Below, piece after piece: positions 1-7,454 of a stretch of DNA of 12,040 bases. This DNA comes from Methanosaeta sp. UBA80 (GTDB taxonomy: Archaea > Halobacteriota > Methanosarcinia > Methanotrichales > Methanotrichaceae). The notes under the pieces were generated by a model. That model had not been told where the DNA came from and ran no database searches. It was given only the letters and a program-made list of their open reading frames with translations. Where the stretch lies: assembly GCA_002505805.1 (NCBI GenBank), contig DAWB01000142.1, positions 1,898-13,937 of the forward strand, in the 5' to 3' direction. Position numbers and translations under genes: made by a program. The first letter of the stretch is position 1. Every line of letters begins with the position of its first letter.

Positions 1-594
1 CTCGGAGAACTCCAGCTCGTTGATATTGAGGAAGGCATCGGCATCCTTGACCGCCTGGACTATGGCAGGAGCCTCCTTTATAGCCGGAATCTCCACACCG
101 GCCAGAAGGCCCAGGCTACTGGCCTCTTGCAGGCACTGAGTTAGAGGGCCGGGATCGGACCACTCCTCCAGAGGAGGATGAAACCGGATCTCATCCAGCC
201 CCGCCTCTCGCAGCCTCTGCAGCGTCTTCTTATCGGGAAGCATCCCGGTATAAAGGTGGATGTGATGCTCCCTGCCAAAGGCAGCCTTCAGAGCCCGGAT
301 GCACTCCAAAACGTATTCGAGCTTGGCCAGGGGCTCGCCGCCGGTGATTCCCGTTCCCAGGGCATCTATGGCCCGCCCCTCCTCCAGGATCTCTCTGATC
401 TCCTCTACCCTCGTCTCATCGGCAAAGACGAGATCGCGTCCCTTTCTCTCCTGGGAGAGAGGGCAATAAAAACAGCTTCGCTCACATCTGCCGGTGACAA
501 AGAGCACCAGAGCCGCCCCCTGCCGGCAGATGCGACAGCCCGGCGAGAGATAATTGTAGACCGATCCCACTGAGTCTTCCTGCCAGTTTTCCAT
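1..594 (-). CDS. Radical SAM protein, pyruvate-formate-lyase-activase-related (3' end outside window)
   Basis: A radical SAM enzyme; such proteins cleave S-adenosylmethionine at a 4Fe-4S cluster to start radical chemistry in the cytoplasm. I read 198 residues from an ATG at 592-594; the frame is still open at base 1, so the C-terminus is missing. The cluster motif CxxxCxxC is C37, C41 and C44 (CERSCFYCP), and the SAM-contacting GGEP motif is residues 85-88. A second cysteine pair lies just before it (C20, C23). A stretch at 115-140 (YTGMLP, then AGLDEIRFHP) is typical of the archaeal group described as related to pyruvate formate-lyase activating enzyme (COG2108-like, from memory). The substrate of that group is not known to me. 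No strong ribosome binding site precedes the ATG, and the frame closes a short way upstream. It follows the MBL gene on the same strand after 82 bases, so co-transcription is possible. Radical SAM is secure; the subfamily is likely. Confidence 0.85.
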   Translation of the reverse strand, partial: MENWQEDSVGSVYNYLSPGCRICRQGAALVLFVTGRCERSCFYCPLSQERKGRDLVFADETRVEEIREILEEGRAIDALGTGITGGEPLAKLEYVLECIRALKAAFGREHHIHLYTGMLPDKKTLQRLREAGLDEIRFHPPLEEWSDPGPLTQCLQEASSLGLLAGVEIPAIKEAPAIVQAVKDADAFLNINELEFSE

Positions 595-676
595 TCCAGT
601 CTCAATCCTGCCGCCCTGGCTTAATTACATTTGCCTCGACTCTTATTTGATCGATGACCATTGGAGAGAGATTGTG

Positions 677-2407
677 CTACTCAAAGATCATACTGGGCAA
701 TAGGCCAATCACCACCATCGGCCTCTCTCCGTCATCGATCTCTATAAAACAGCCACTCAAGGCGAACGCCCTCTCAAAAAACCTCAATTCAGATCTTCCT
801 AAATTGCTGCCCTTGCAGTCCTCGCTTTGCAGAGTGATGCGCACTGTAACCAGATCATCTTCCACAGCCGAGCTCAAGCTTAATTTGCTCGCACCCCTTG
901 CTGCCAGCCTCTCCAATAGGTCGATCATGGCTTCTATAAACCTCTCTTTTTCCAGGTGCACCTGAGGAAGGTTTTGGCCTGCCGCCAGCTCTATTGAGAC
1001 TCTCTCAAATACATCGATATGATCGATCCTGGAGCACAGCTCATTTAAATAGGCTTCATGATCTTCCGCCTGGAAGATTGCTGCCTCATCATATGATCTG
1101 AACTCCACCAGATCCATAACCTCTCTTAAAAGGGCATTGATCTCGGAAGATGAGGCGCAATAGGCGGGACGGTAGCCTCTATAGGTTATGCTGTAATCGT
1201 TAAGCAGCCTTCTGGCTTTTCGGATCAATGATTGATTTACAATAGGCTTCAATGCACTATCCTCAAGAATCTGGTCCAGCTTGCCCACCATCTGACCCGC
1301 TTTATGGACCAGCTCCCAGTTCAGCCTGCGGCCTGAGCGCAGTTCCCGGACAAATCCATGAAATCTGCCAAAAAGCTCATCGATCTCTGCAGCATCAATG
1401 AGCGACTGCAGGCGCGCTGACTCGCTTGCCTCCTCAATGCTGCCGAGCACATAAGAGGTATAAGCCAGACGACCGGTTATTATAATAAAGAGCCTCTCCA
1501 GCTCGGCCATCAAATCCCGGGCATAGGCCGCTGTATTTCTGGCCCATAAGGGATTGATCTCCTCCAATCCGGATAGGGATAATACATCTTTGTACATGGA
1601 TCTCAGGATGTGCCGCGCCTCATCGGCATCAACGGCTCGGCCATGGCCTGGAAAGCAGGTACGAATATCCTTTTGATCCAAAATCCAGAGAACCATCTCG
1701 ATCGAGGTCAGAAGATCAGTCTGGCTCCAGCCGTATGCTCCAGCCGTACCCGGATTGGGGGCAAAGAATAGGTCGCCCAGAAAGAGGATGGCCCCGGCTC
1801 TAAGGCAGATGCTATCCGGGCTATGTCCGGGAAGGGGATAGATCTCGAGAAGATCTCCTGCCCCCAATGGGATCTGCTGGCTTATTAAATTCCTGTCGCT
1901 GCCAGTCTTTGTGGAGACGGTGGAATAAGAAAGTGCTCTGTCGCCAAACTCCAGCCTTCTTTCCCCTTTGAGGCGTAGATCCTCGGCTGAGAGCAGCCGG
2001 ATATCGGAGTGAAAAGGATACATCTCCCTGCCCAGCAGGCCGGCCAAGGTTAGCCTACTATCCTGAGCCTGCAAGGCCTCGGCTCCCGTCTCCTGCACTG
2101 CCACCAATACTCGGCCCAGCTTCCTGTCTTCATGGCAGCGCTTCAATTGAAAGCAATGATCCAGGTGGATATGGGTCAGGTATATGACCACCGGCCTTGG
2201 CCTCTCCTCCATCAGCCTCAGCATATCATCCATCAGAAGATCCCACTGTTCATCCAGAGCGCCCGGATCGATCAATGCAATCTGATCCTCCCCCGAGAGG
2301 ATATAAGAATTGGAGGACATGAGGTCGATCTTGCGAATGTGGGGTATGAGGTCAGTTCTCCTGGTTCCCCGCACAGGCGCAAGAGCATTTGATGGGATCA
2401 TTGCCAC
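677..2407 (-). CDS. Metallo-beta-lactamase-fold protein with C-terminal degenerate HATPase-like region
   Basis: 576 residues. Residues about 25-270 form a glyoxalase II-like MBL hydrolase domain with all expected metal ligands: H79, H81, D83, H84 (HIHLDH), H195 (PGHS), D212 (GD) and H255 (PGHG). The active site therefore looks intact, but the substrate cannot be read from sequence. Residues about 290-470 are helical with no recognised motif. Residues about 483-571 resemble the outline of a GHKL/histidine-kinase ATPase: a helix like an N-box (IEAMIDLLERLA), a beta pair (DDLVTVRITL), and an ending like the last helix and strand (FERAFALSGCFIEI, then VVIGLLP). The N-box asparagine and the glycine-rich G1/G2 boxes are absent, so it probably does not hydrolyse ATP. 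The start is GTG at 2405-2407; an in-frame ATG at 2399-2401 is an alternative, and neither has a strong SD. It is divergent from the partner-switching operon, 120 bases away, which hints at linked function. The MBL part is secure; the C-terminal assignment is a pattern judgement. Confidence 0.85.
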   Translation of the reverse strand: MAMIPSNALAPVRGTRRTDLIPHIRKIDLMSSNSYILSGEDQIALIDPGALDEQWDLLMDDMLRLMEERPRPVVIYLTHIHLDHCFQLKRCHEDRKLGRVLVAVQETGAEALQAQDSRLTLAGLLGREMYPFHSDIRLLSAEDLRLKGERRLEFGDRALSYSTVSTKTGSDRNLISQQIPLGAGDLLEIYPLPGHSPDSICLRAGAILFLGDLFFAPNPGTAGAYGWSQTDLLTSIEMVLWILDQKDIRTCFPGHGRAVDADEARHILRSMYKDVLSLSGLEEINPLWARNTAAYARDLMAELERLFIIITGRLAYTSYVLGSIEEASESARLQSLIDAAEIDELFGRFHGFVRELRSGRRLNWELVHKAGQMVGKLDQILEDSALKPIVNQSLIRKARRLLNDYSITYRGYRPAYCASSSEINALLREVMDLVEFRSYDEAAIFQAEDHEAYLNELCSRIDHIDVFERVSIELAAGQNLPQVHLEKERFIEAMIDLLERLAARGASKLSLSSAVEDDLVTVRITLQSEDCKGSNLGRSELRFFERAFALSGCFIEIDDGERPMVVIGLLPSMIFE

Positions 2408-2412
2408 AGTCC

Positions 2413-2432
2413 ATCATAGCAGCATCTATGAT
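2413..2432. repeat. 7-bp inverted repeat before the MBL gene
   Basis: ATCATAG at 2413-2419 and its exact reverse complement CTATGAT at 2426-2432 are separated by 6 bases. The repeat lies 6-25 bases upstream of the GTG start at 2407. It could be an operator, or a hairpin in the short 5' leader covering the translation start. Arms this short can arise by chance, so the functional call is tentative. Confidence 0.4.
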
Positions 2433-2452
2433 CACTATAGTTGGACGAGCAA

Positions 2453-2462
2453 CATATTTAAC
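2453..2462 (+). promoter_or_regulatory. Putative archaeal TATA box of the sensor operon
   Basis: The A/T run CATATTTAAC lies 66-75 bases upstream of the ATG at 2528. A start site about 25 bases downstream (near 2483) would give a leader of roughly 45 bases carrying the AAGGA ribosome binding site at 2515-2519. Read on the other strand, the same run (AAATATG) could serve the MBL gene, giving a start near 2430. The two divergent genes may share this region. Based on pattern only. Confidence 0.45.
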
Positions 2463-2527
2463 AGTTATGTTTAATTAGATTAGACACCAATTTCTCTCAA
2501 GGGCATTTCGTTAAAAGGAATGAAGCT

Positions 2528-5500
2528 ATGAATCTTCGCAAAAAGACCCTGATAGTTGTAGGACTATTTCTGGCCGGTTTGATACTGATACTGTACGCTG
2601 CTTCTGAGCTGCAATTAGAGAGCAGTTTTTCCGACTTGGAGGAGCGAAATGCAAAGGTCGATGTCGATAGAGCTCTCAATGCCATGTCCAATGAACTCAC
2701 CAGTCTTGGAGACTTGGCAAGTTTCTGGTCGGCCAGAGACGATATTTATGCCTTTGTGACCACGAAAGATATCGATTACATTAATTACAGCATGAGCGTG
2801 GGAAGCCTGACCAACGACAGCCTAAATAATATAGAAATAAATCTCTTGCTCTTTCTGGATGCCTACGGTCAGATCGCCTTTTGCCGGTTCTTGAATGTCA
2901 GCGGCACGCCAGAAGAGGTGCCCCAAGATCTGATCGAGCAGTTGTCCTTTTACGGCTTCTGTCCGGGATGCCTGGACAAGAAGAGCCAAAATGAAGGGAT
3001 AATTCTGTTATCCGGTCAGCCAATGATGATCGTCACCCAACCGATAACCACTCGCAAGAAAAACTCTCCTATCATGGGTAGAGTGGTCCTGGGTCGCTTC
3101 TTAACTGAAATGGAGGTCGATAGGCTCTCCGAAATCGCTCAATTGAACCTGACCATATATCCATTGGACGAACCAGAGATGCCTGAGAACTTCCGGCAAG
3201 CTCTTTCCCAATTATCATACGATTCTTCAGAATTCATTGTAACGCGGGAAGGAGAGATTATAGCCGGTTATGCTCTGATGGCAAACATCTATGGCAATCC
3301 CTTAATGATACTGGGCGTGAATGCATCGAGAGAGATCTATCGACAGGGCGCTCAAAGCAGGGAGAGCTTTATGTTTCTATTCTCTGCGGCTGGATTCCTT
3401 TTCATGATTCTTACATTGATTTATTTGGACCGGTCGGTTCTTTCCCGCTTGGCTAACCTCACCACGAGCATCGCAAGCATCGGAAGGACTCCAAAGATAT
3501 CGGCACTATTAAAAGTGCAGGGAGAAGATGAGCTTGCCGATCTGGCCATTTCAATTAACGATATGCTTGTAACATTAGAGAACGCCCACAAGGATCTGGT
3601 CAACAGCGAAAAACGCTACAGAGGTGTGGTTGAAGATCTTCCAGATCTGATCTGCAGATACAGCTATGATGGTGTCATCAATTTTGTTAGTGCCTCATTT
3701 TGCACATTTTTCTTCACAGGAGAGCAGGAGATCCTGGGCCAAAAAATAGACGGATCTGTCTTGCAGAGGCATCTGAAATCCGCGCAGGAGCTTGAGGGCA
3801 AGATCAATGAAAATTATCCCACATTCACCTATGAAAGCCAGTGCAAAGCTTCTGAGGGCTTCCGCTGGATTTTATGGACCGGCCGGGGCATATTCGATCA
3901 AGCCGGATCTCTGGTTGAGATTCAATCTGTAGGCAGGGAGATCACTAGCATCAGAAAGGCGGAAGAGGCCTTGCGGGAGAGCGAAGAGCGCTATCATCTT
4001 CTGGCGGAGAATATGACGGATGTTATCCATCTCAATGCCACAGATGAAAATCTCAGTTTTGTCTATGTATCGCCATCCATCAAGCAATCCGGATATAATC
4101 CCGTCGACCTGATCGGTAGGTCGCCTTTCGATACTCTGATTGAGTCTGAAGATGTTGCACTCGTCAAATCGTTTCTTAAAAGAATAATAGACAGCAAGAA
4201 AGAAGATATCATAGAATACAGAATTAGGATGATAGATGGATCTTTTGTGTGGGTCGAGACCATCGCCAATCCAATACTGGATGAGGAAGGAAATGCGATC
4301 TACATCGCCTGCACCAGCAGAAACATCACCGAGCGCAAGAAAGCCGACGAAGCCCGAAAAAAGAGCGAGCAGCGTTATCAGCTTTTGGCTGAGAATATGA
4401 CAGATGTAATCCACCTCCATACTCCCGATCCGGACCTCACTTATGTGTATATATCGCCATCCATCAGACAAGCGGGATATGAGCCTTCGGAACTGATAGG
4501 CAGGTCGCCTTTTGAAAAATTTTTCCAATCAGATGATAAAGAGATTATAAAGCAATCCCTGAGCAGATTGCTGGCCACGAAAGGCCCAGAGATCACCGAA
4601 TATCGGGTAAGGAGCAGAAATGGATCATGCATCTGGGTCGAGACCATCTCCAATCCCATATTGGACCGGGAAGGCAATGTGATCTATGTAGCTGGTTCCA
4701 CCAGGGACATCACCCAGCGCAAGAAGGCTGAAGCAGCCCGGAGGGAGACGGAAGAGCGCTACCTGCTTTTGGCCGAGAATATGACCGATGTGATCCATCT
4801 CCATACACCAGATCCCGAGCTTCGTTTTGCCTATGTATCCCCTTCCATCAGAATTGCCGGATATGAGCCCTCAGAGCTGGTAGGCAAGCCAGCCATCGGT
4901 CTGTTTTTTGGGCCGGAAGGTGCTGAGATCATCAGACAAGCTCTGCTGAGATTCCTGGAAACCAAGAGAGGAGAGGTTATTGAATATCCGGCCATAATGA
5001 AAGATGGATCACGCCGGTGGGTTGAGACCATATCCAGTCCCGTCTTTGACCGGGAAGGAAATTTAATCTACATAGCCAACTCCTCCCGGGACATCACCTC
5101 TCGCAAGAGAGCCGAGGAGGCCCTGAGAGAGTCGCAGCAGCAGATGGCTGACATCATCAGCTTCCTGCCCGAGGCCATAATGGCCATAGATCTGAACGGA
5201 AAGGTGATGATATGGAACCAGGCCATGGAGACCCTCACCGGTGTACTGGCTAAAGACATCCTGGGCAAAGGCGACTATGAGTACTCCCTGCCCTTCTATG
5301 GATGCCGGCGGCCCATACTGGTGGATATGGTTCTGCACCCTCACGAGGGCTGGGAGGCGGAATATCTGGGATTCAAGAGAGAAGGCACGGCGGTTATGGG
5401 CGAGGTTTTCATCCCCACCTTCGGCCCGCATGGCTCATATCTTCTCGCCAAGGCCACTGCCCTCTGCGATGAGATCGGCAACACAGTAGGTGCCATAGAG

Positions 5501-6727
5501 TCGGTACGGGACATGACTGAGCGGAGGCTTATAGAGCAAAAGCTGGAGAGGACCAGAACGGAGCTTCATGTCGCCGCGGAGATACAGAGAAGCTTTATTC
5601 CCAAAACGACGCCGGATATCGCCAACTTCGAGGTGGCGGCAGTGACCATCCCGGCCATGGAGGTGGGAGGCGACTTCTACGACTTTATCACTCTTCCCCA
5701 TGGCGATCATGGACTGGTAATCGCAGACGTGGCTGGAAAGAGCATCCCCGCCGCACTGTTCATGGCTCTGTCCAGGATGATCATAAGGGCCAGTGCCGCC
5801 CACCAGTCCCTGGCCACCGAGGTTCTCAGAAATGCCAATAATATGATAGCATCCGATGCCACCGCGGGAATGTTCGTCACCCTGCTCTTCGGTGTTCTGG
5901 ACGGCGAAGCCCTCACCCTTAGATATGCCAATGCCGGACATCCCACACCGCTCATCTTCAAGAGCAGGGACTGTAGCTTTGAAGAAGAGGTCGCCTGCGG
6001 AATCGCCCTGGGGGCAAAAGAGGGCGTCTCTTATGAGGAGCAGACCATCAAATTCGGGCCAGGCGATGTAGCTGTCTTTTATACCGATGGCGTCACCGAG
6101 GCCATGAATACAAAAGGAGAGCTCTTTGGAATGAAAAGGCTCATCGGGGCGGTAAGCAAGACCTGCCAGTCGCCGGCTGAGGAGATCATGTCCAGGATAT
6201 TGGAAGAGGTATCGGCCTTTCGAGAAGATCGAGAGCAGAACGATGATATCACCCTGGTAGTTCTGAAAGCCAGCCCTAAATCAGAAGAGCATGCTCTTTT
6301 CTCGGTTCATTCAAGGGATGAAGAGATACCCAGGTTAAGCCAGGAGCTGGAGGGGATCATGTCCCGAGCAGGATTTTCCGGAAAACAGATACTGGATATG
6401 CAGCTGGCCGTGGAGGAGGCCTTCATCAACATCATCCGGCATGGTTATCATGGAGCTTATGGAGCTGTTCTGATTGCAATGGATTTCGAAGAAGGCCGTC
6501 TCAAGGTTAAAATTGAAGATGATGCTCCTCCCTTCGATCCCACGAAATTCCAGGAGCCGGATTTTTCAGCTGACCTGGAAGAGCGGCCCGTAGGTGGATT
6601 GGGAATCCATCTTATGAGGTCCCTGTCTGATGAGATGAGATATGAATACGAGAACGGAAAAAACAGATTGACACTGATCAAGATAAAAGACCGTCCATCG
6701 ATAGAGCCCCATCAGGAGGCGGGATGA
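2528..6727 (+). CDS. Membrane CHASE4-HAMP-PAS(x5)-SpoIIE phosphatase-RsbW kinase fusion
   Basis: A 1399-residue sensor that should carry both arms of a partner switch. Order: TM1 about 7-25; extracytoplasmic CHASE4-like domain about 30-278 (RDDIYAF near 70-76, PIMGRVVLGRFL near 181-192); TM2 about 281-300; HAMP-like linker about 301-355; PAS1 about 360-478; three closely similar PAS domains at about 484-605, 613-733 and 742-861; a divergent PAS5 about 866-1000; SpoIIE/PP2C phosphatase about 1012-1248 (VGGDFYDF with D1049/D1052, IADVAGK with D1067, GHPTP, YTDGVTEA with D1187, NDDITLVVL with D1239/D1240); and RsbW-type HATPase about 1258-1388 (E1297 and N1301 in AVEEAFIN, DDAPPFDP at 1331-1338, GGLGIHLM at 1356-1363). 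There is no histidine-kinase H-box or receiver, so output should be Ser/Thr phosphorylation and dephosphorylation of STAS partners, not phosphorelay. An SD (AAGGA) precedes the ATG by 8 bases. The first STAS gene starts 1 base after the stop. The ligand is unknown. Confidence 0.93.
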   Translation: MNLRKKTLIVVGLFLAGLILILYAASELQLESSFSDLEERNAKVDVDRALNAMSNELTSLGDLASFWSARDDIYAFVTTKDIDYINYSMSVGSLTNDSLNNIEINLLLFLDAYGQIAFCRFLNVSGTPEEVPQDLIEQLSFYGFCPGCLDKKSQNEGIILLSGQPMMIVTQPITTRKKNSPIMGRVVLGRFLTEMEVDRLSEIAQLNLTIYPLDEPEMPENFRQALSQLSYDSSEFIVTREGEIIAGYALMANIYGNPLMILGVNASREIYRQGAQSRESFMFLFSAAGFLFMILTLIYLDRSVLSRLANLTTSIASIGRTPKISALLKVQGEDELADLAISINDMLVTLENAHKDLVNSEKRYRGVVEDLPDLICRYSYDGVINFVSASFCTFFFTGEQEILGQKIDGSVLQRHLKSAQELEGKINENYPTFTYESQCKASEGFRWILWTGRGIFDQAGSLVEIQSVGREITSIRKAEEALRESEERYHLLAENMTDVIHLNATDENLSFVYVSPSIKQSGYNPVDLIGRSPFDTLIESEDVALVKSFLKRIIDSKKEDIIEYRIRMIDGSFVWVETIANPILDEEGNAIYIACTSRNITERKKADEARKKSEQRYQLLAENMTDVIHLHTPDPDLTYVYISPSIRQAGYEPSELIGRSPFEKFFQSDDKEIIKQSLSRLLATKGPEITEYRVRSRNGSCIWVETISNPILDREGNVIYVAGSTRDITQRKKAEAARRETEERYLLLAENMTDVIHLHTPDPELRFAYVSPSIRIAGYEPSELVGKPAIGLFFGPEGAEIIRQALLRFLETKRGEVIEYPAIMKDGSRRWVETISSPVFDREGNLIYIANSSRDITSRKRAEEALRESQQQMADIISFLPEAIMAIDLNGKVMIWNQAMETLTGVLAKDILGKGDYEYSLPFYGCRRPILVDMVLHPHEGWEAEYLGFKREGTAVMGEVFIPTFGPHGSYLLAKATALCDEIGNTVGAIESVRDMTERRLIEQKLERTRTELHVAAEIQRSFIPKTTPDIANFEVAAVTIPAMEVGGDFYDFITLPHGDHGLVIADVAGKSIPAALFMALSRMIIRASAAHQSLATEVLRNANNMIASDATAGMFVTLLFGVLDGEALTLRYANAGHPTPLIFKSRDCSFEEEVACGIALGAKEGVSYEEQTIKFGPGDVAVFYTDGVTEAMNTKGELFGMKRLIGAVSKTCQSPAEEIMSRILEEVSAFREDREQNDDITLVVLKASPKSEEHALFSVHSRDEEIPRLSQELEGIMSRAGFSGKQILDMQLAVEEAFINIIRHGYHGAYGAVLIAMDFEEGRLKVKIEDDAPPFDPTKFQEPDFSADLEERPVGGLGIHLMRSLSDEMRYEYENGKNRLTLIKIKDRPSIEPHQEAG
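3977..5110 (+). repeat. Three tandem PAS repeats inside the sensor gene
   Basis: PAS2 (about 3977-4342), PAS3 (4364-4726) and PAS4 (4751-5110) are clearly related at protein level. Each opens with RYxLLAENMTDVIHL, continues with a YVSPSI-type stretch, and closes with WVETI...EGN.IYIA.. and an ITxRKKAE-like linker. The DNA differs largely at third codon positions, which points to an older in-gene duplication kept under selection. PAS1 and PAS5 are much more divergent. Confidence 0.85.
6714..6719 (+). promoter_or_regulatory. Ribosome binding site AGGAGG of the first STAS gene
   Basis: A full AGGAGG lies inside the last codons of the sensor gene, 9 bases before the ATG at 6729. Together with the 1-base gap between the genes, it suggests translational coupling and a fixed ratio of sensor to switch protein. 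Confidence 0.8.
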
Positions 6728-6728
6728 A

Positions 6729-7079
6729 ATGCAGATATCCACCAAGAGCAAAGATGATGTTTATATAATTGAGATATTGGGAAGGATGGATAGCATCAGC
6801 TCCAAGGAGATCGAGGCAAAGCTGAACGATGTGATTGAGCATAACAAGAGCAAGATAATCATAGATCTGGCAGCGGTAGACTATATCAGCAGCGTTGGCC
6901 TTCGGGTTCTCCTGGCGGCGCTCAAGAAGCAAAAAGAGAGAGATGGATCGATAAGGCTGGCTTCTTTGCAGCCATTTGTGAGAGATATATTTAAGATGAC
7001 CGGATTTGATAGGATCTTCTCTATCTCTTTGGACCAGGAAGAGGCAATTGATAGATTTAATGATCAAGTCAGAATTTGA
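6729..7079 (+). CDS. STAS-domain protein, anti-sigma-factor-antagonist-like (first copy)
   Basis: 116 residues making up one STAS domain of the SpoIIAA/RsbV type. These small cytoplasmic proteins are switched by phosphorylation of a conserved serine and bind the RsbW-type kinase when unphosphorylated. The motif DYISSVGLRVLL is at 51-62; S55 aligns with the phosphorylated serine of SpoIIAA/RsbV. The ending (SLQPFVRDIFKMTGFDRIF, 79-97) is also typical. Because it follows the kinase/phosphatase sensor by 1 base, it is very probably that protein's substrate. Archaea have no bacterial sigma factor, so the downstream target must be something else. The family call is secure, the partner is a strong inference, and the output is unknown. 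Confidence 0.92.
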   Translation: MQISTKSKDDVYIIEILGRMDSISSKEIEAKLNDVIEHNKSKIIIDLAAVDYISSVGLRVLLAALKKQKERDGSIRLASLQPFVRDIFKMTGFDRIFSISLDQEEAIDRFNDQVRI

Positions 7080-7095
7080 CCAATGCCCTATCTGC

Positions 7096-7102
7096 AAGGA
7101 AG
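7096..7102 (+). promoter_or_regulatory. Ribosome binding site that sets the start of the second STAS gene
   Basis: AAGGAAG at 7096-7102 sits 10 bases before the ATG at 7113. The more upstream in-frame ATG at 7083 has no SD and would add 10 residues not seen in the first copy. This favours 7113. Confidence 0.65.
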
Positions 7103-7112
7103 TCTGAAAATT

Positions 7113-7454
7113 ATGAAGATATTCAAAGACCTGCATGATGGCATATGCCTGATGTCAATATCGGGAAGAATTGATTCAAATTATTCAGACGATCTGGAAA
7201 GGGCTCTAAATAAAGCCGTAAATGAGTACTCCAAAATAATTATGGATCTGAAGGATACCGAATACATAAGTAGCTCCGGAGTGCGTGTTCTATTGGCCGG
7301 GAAAAAGATGCTAAGGGAAAAGAATGGAGAGATGATCTTGGTTTCTCTTCAGCCGGTGGTCAGAGATGTCTTTGAGATAGCCGGCCTTGCCAGGCTATTT
7401 TTAATTAAAAAAACCCGGGAAGATGCTCTATCTGAAATGATGCGTCGTCCCTAG
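7113..7454 (+). CDS. STAS-domain protein, anti-sigma-factor-antagonist-like (second copy)
   Basis: 113 residues from the preferred ATG at 7113; an in-frame ATG at 7083 would give 123. It is a single STAS domain with EYISSSGVRVLL around the phospho-acceptor region; the middle serine of SSS (residue 54 from this start) matches S55 of the first copy. The two proteins align from their first residues (MQISTKSKDD against MKIFKDLHDG) through SLQPxVRDxF, so they look like diverged tandem paralogs. It lies 33 bases after the first STAS gene, in the same operon. It may be a second substrate of the sensor with a different partner, or a competitor. Its stop ends exactly where the convergent lipoprotein gene ends. 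Confidence 0.9.
   Translation: MKIFKDLHDGICLMSISGRIDSNYSDDLERALNKAVNEYSKIIMDLKDTEYISSSGVRVLLAGKKMLREKNGEMILVSLQPVVRDVFEIAGLARLFLIKKTREDALSEMMRRP

Noticed and set aside
405..605. Minus-strand frame of 66 codons over the radical SAM gene start
   Set aside because: A shifted frame of the same strand carries the CxxxCxxC and GGEP motifs and stays open to base 1, so this short frame is a shadow.
2960..2971. CPGC in the sensor as a c-type heme site
   Set aside because: Heme attachment needs CxxCH; the residue after the second Cys is Leu.
3872..4528. A 218-codon open frame on the minus strand inside the sensor gene
   Set aside because: It runs antisense to PAS domains with intact motifs on the plus strand; the repeated PAS sequence keeps the opposite frame open. 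No ribosome binding site or protein family signal.
2528..6727. Calling the sensor a two-component histidine kinase
   Set aside because: There is no DHp helix with a phospho-accepting H-box and no receiver domain; the ATPase has the RsbW-type EEAFIN and GGLGIHL signatures and follows a PP2C domain.
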